From positions 123,813-187,812 of the forward strand of contig QANT01007323.1 of assembly GCA_003254885.1 (NCBI GenBank): a stretch of 64,000 bases of DNA, given 5' to 3'. Of the stretch, positions 62,095-64,000 are shown in pieces. The DNA is from Purshia tridentata. Taxonomy: Eukaryota; Streptophyta; Magnoliopsida; Rosales; Rosaceae. The position numbers and the translations under genes are program-made. Under the pieces are notes generated by a model. It was given only the letters and a program-made list of their open reading frames with translations, was not told the DNA's origin and made no database searches. Position 1 is the first letter of the stretch. Every line of letters starts with the position of its first letter.

Positions 62095-62777
62095 CTGAGA
62101 AGATAATGAACTTTGGAGACATGTGTTTGGAGCTTGTTGAACATTATGAAAGATTAAATAAAGTCAAGCCAGCAAAAATCGTGGTCTTTCGTGATGGAGT
62201 CAGTGAAGGCCAGTTTGATATGGTTCTCAATGAAGAGTTATTAGACCTGAAGAGGGCTTTAGGAAGTATAAACTACTTTCCAACTATCACGCTTATTGTT
62301 GCCCAGAAGCGGCATCATACGCGTTTGTTTCAGGAGAGTGGGAGGGATGGGAGTTTCATTAGCAATGTCTCACCAGGAACTGTTGTGGACACAAGGATTG
62401 TGCACCCATTTGAGTTTGACTTCTATCTCTGCAGTCACTATGGAAGCCTTGGAACAAGCAAGCCCACACACTACCATGTTCTTTGGGATGAGCACAGTTT
62501 TACTTCTGACCAATTGCAGAAGCTCATCTATGACTTGTGCTTCACCTTTGCAAGGTGTACTAAACCTGTATCATTGGTCCCACCGGTGTACTATGCTGAC
62601 CTTGTGGCATATAGAGGGCGATTATACCAGGAGACTATGATGGAGGGACAGTCTCCAGCTTCAGCATCATCCTCCTCTTCATCATCAGTGGCATCATCAC
62701 CACTCTCATTGGCTTCTCTAGATGAAAGATTTTACAAGTTGCATGCTGATCTGGAGAACATAATGTTTTTCATTTGA
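62095..62777 (+). pseudogene. Truncated AGO2 duplicate (second half of PIWI)
   Basis: Duplicate of AGO2 from about codon 811/812 (ctgagaagataatgaac) to the stop. From ATG 62106 a 223-codon frame remains open to the same stop. By my reading its only amino-acid change is K911R (AGO2 numbering), with about seven silent changes. It keeps D844 and H936 equivalents but lacks D767 and the N, PAZ and MID domains, so it cannot be a slicer. No promoter is evident; upstream is only a scrap of AGO2 3' UTR. It could be a transcribed pseudogene or a non-functional fragment. Confidence 0.88.
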
Positions 62778-63208
62778 GAGTAGAGCATGATCCCATCATG
62801 TCTTTTCTTGTGTGGAAATAGAAGGAGATGGTTACTGGTAATGGGAAAACCCGGACACTATTCCAACCTCCTGTGAAGGAGTTTGTGCGTGAATCTAATG
62901 GGTTTTTGTGTCAAAATGTTATGTTTAGTATTTTCTTTTTGGTATTTGGTTTATGCTTTGTGTAAGAAGACTCGGTTCAAGCTGTTTGTGTGTTGAACAT
63001 TATGTTTTTGGTTAGGGGTTCTAAACTGTGGAGATCGAGCAAGTAGTCAGTACTTGTGGTGTTGTTTGTGTTTATTTCTTGTGTGCGATATATGAATTGT
63101 GGTGGGTTTGATATCTGTTTGAATGTTTATGAGTGTGATAGAATGTTAATATTTATAAAACTCAGGATTCTGTATGATGAAACTAACTGTATGCAGCAGC
63201 TGTGCATG
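62778..63208 (+). other. 3' UTR of the truncated AGO2 duplicate
   Basis: Close copy of 58324-58757, ending at the same tgtgcatga boundary. Confidence 0.85.
62878..62898 (+). promoter_or_regulatory. Second miR403 site, in the truncated duplicate
   Basis: Identical to the site in the full AGO2 3' UTR (58426-58446), including the single terminal mismatch to miR403, although neighbouring bases have changed (the flanking hairpin is weakened by a T-to-G change). Confidence 0.85.
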
Positions 63209-63755
63209 AAAATGTATATTAAGAACGAAAAAAAGCAAGCACACATGAGAAAACAAAAGGCCACCAACTGAGGGCAGAAAATATCCTTGTATTTTGATAG
63301 CTAAAAGAAGGACAAACTCTATTAATATTCACATTTCAATCTGCAAATTAAAAGTAAATTAGAGTACGCTACAAGAGATCCTAATGGAAAGCTTCGACTT
63401 CGTCTCTGAATTGTTCCAGTGGACCATCCACGCTCATTCCTCTGAGTTCTGCCAATGAAGTAGCAGAAGGCTATTACAATTTTACAGTGGTACCAATAAA
63501 GGCCAGAAAAAAATACTATCAAACTACATGTTGTGCATAAGGCTCGGATTTGTCAGATTTCAACTCAACTTCACAGAGTAAGAACATGCTGTGAGTGAGC
63601 TCGATGCTAATCTCACTCTGTAAAATAGTTTAAAACTTTATAATTTGTGCAGTTCTACTTTTTGGGAGAACAAAAAATAAAATTTGAACATCTTTATTGA
63701 TAAATATATCTTTTACATATATAGCCGACGGTAAGGAATTACAATGCTAGAATCC
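63209..63755. other. Flank between the AGO2 duplicate and the F-box gene end
   Basis: Probably 3' UTR/downstream DNA of the minus-strand F-box gene. An open frame at 63322-63522 (-) has no recognised domain. Confidence 0.4.
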
Positions 63756-64000
63756 TCAGCTCTCAATATTATTCCCTCCTCTAACTGAAACTATACTATT
63801 CACATAAACAATAGCTTTGGCAAAATGCGGTGGCACGCTTTGAATGGGAAGATAAGTACGCATTTCGGTGTTCAAGTTATAAGAGAGTATTGATCCATCT
63901 GAGTATTGCACCATAAGAATCTCATCGCGCTTCAAAAATACCAACGGCCACTCTAATACCAACGGCCACTCTATGAGCTCCAAAGTATGATGTTTTGTCC
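63756..64000 (-). CDS. F-box-associated (FBA/kelch-type) protein, C-terminal end only
   Basis: Minus-strand frame open to the window edge, stopping at 63756. The text VFLKRDEILMVQYSDGSI, then LSYNLNTEMRTYLPIQ and FAKAIVYVNSIVSVRGGNN, has the pattern of the F-box-associated interaction domain: a W-P-L-x-F-x-K-x-D-E strand, a S/Y-N/D-L-x-T strand, and a terminal VYVxSLVSxxGG. The F-box itself would lie beyond 64000. A tandem 18-bp duplication gives a repeated LEWPLV. Such proteins are SCF substrate receptors; the target is unknown. Expanded F-box families of this kind are common in Rosaceae. Confidence 0.65.
   Translation of the reverse strand, partial: TKHHTLELIEWPLVLEWPLVFLKRDEILMVQYSDGSILSYNLNTEMRTYLPIQSVPPHFAKAIVYVNSIVSVRGGNNIES

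Overview
This window is nuclear DNA from a flowering plant, almost certainly a eudicot. It is AT-rich, with multi-exon genes bounded by GT-AG introns, long gene-poor stretches, many (AT)n, (CT)n and (GGT)n microsatellites, and short terminal-inverted-repeat elements. The gene families (OSB, VAMP72, BOI-type RING, IRT-type ZIP, RBR ligase, AGO2) are plant ones. A Rosaceae source, for example Prunus-like, is my guess from the F-box fragment at the right edge; the window does not prove it. One unresolved base (n) lies at 46914.

Layout, left to right. 1-1281 (+): 3' half of an organellar single-stranded-DNA-binding (OSB-type) gene with a recently duplicated PDF-motif exon. 1761-2643: a TIR-like repeat whose sister copy lies inverted at 34892-35808. 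4620-6667 (+): five-exon VAMP72 R-SNARE. 7476-8369 (-): single-exon TAF8-like histone-fold protein. 8370-24693: 16 kb without a recognisable gene, ending in a GC-rich block with several ACGT-core boxes. 24694-25933 (+): BOI-type RING ligase. 25934-36410: 10 kb without a recognisable gene. 36411-39081 (+): IRT/ZIP metal transporter with an inverted-repeat element in intron 1. 42839-45760 (+): RING-IBR-RING ligase with an N-terminal RNase H-like domain. 48353-49693 (-): O-fucosyltransferase-family protein with introns in its leader. 54070-58323 (+): complete AGO2-like Argonaute. 58324-64000: a rearranged tail holding a MITE, a long fold-back repeat, an F-box remnant, a truncated duplicate of the AGO2 3' end and the C-terminus of a second F-box gene.

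The most interesting region is 57.6-63.2 kb. The AGO2 3' UTR has a near-perfect miR403 complementary site. A young partial duplicate (PIWI second half, stop codon and 3' UTR) has the same site and an open frame but lacks the first catalytic Asp. Just upstream of that duplicate lies a second scrap of AGO2 3' UTR, so the locus appears to have been tandemly duplicated and then partly deleted. A roughly 780-bp fold-back sits between the full gene and the fragment. If transcribed, the fragment could act as a miR403 decoy and the fold-back as a long-hairpin siRNA source. Both ideas are inference.

The genes are unrelated housekeeping, stress or metal genes on both strands and form no operon-like unit. 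Exon boundaries were placed by hand from splice consensus and reading-frame continuity; no alignment or expression data were available.
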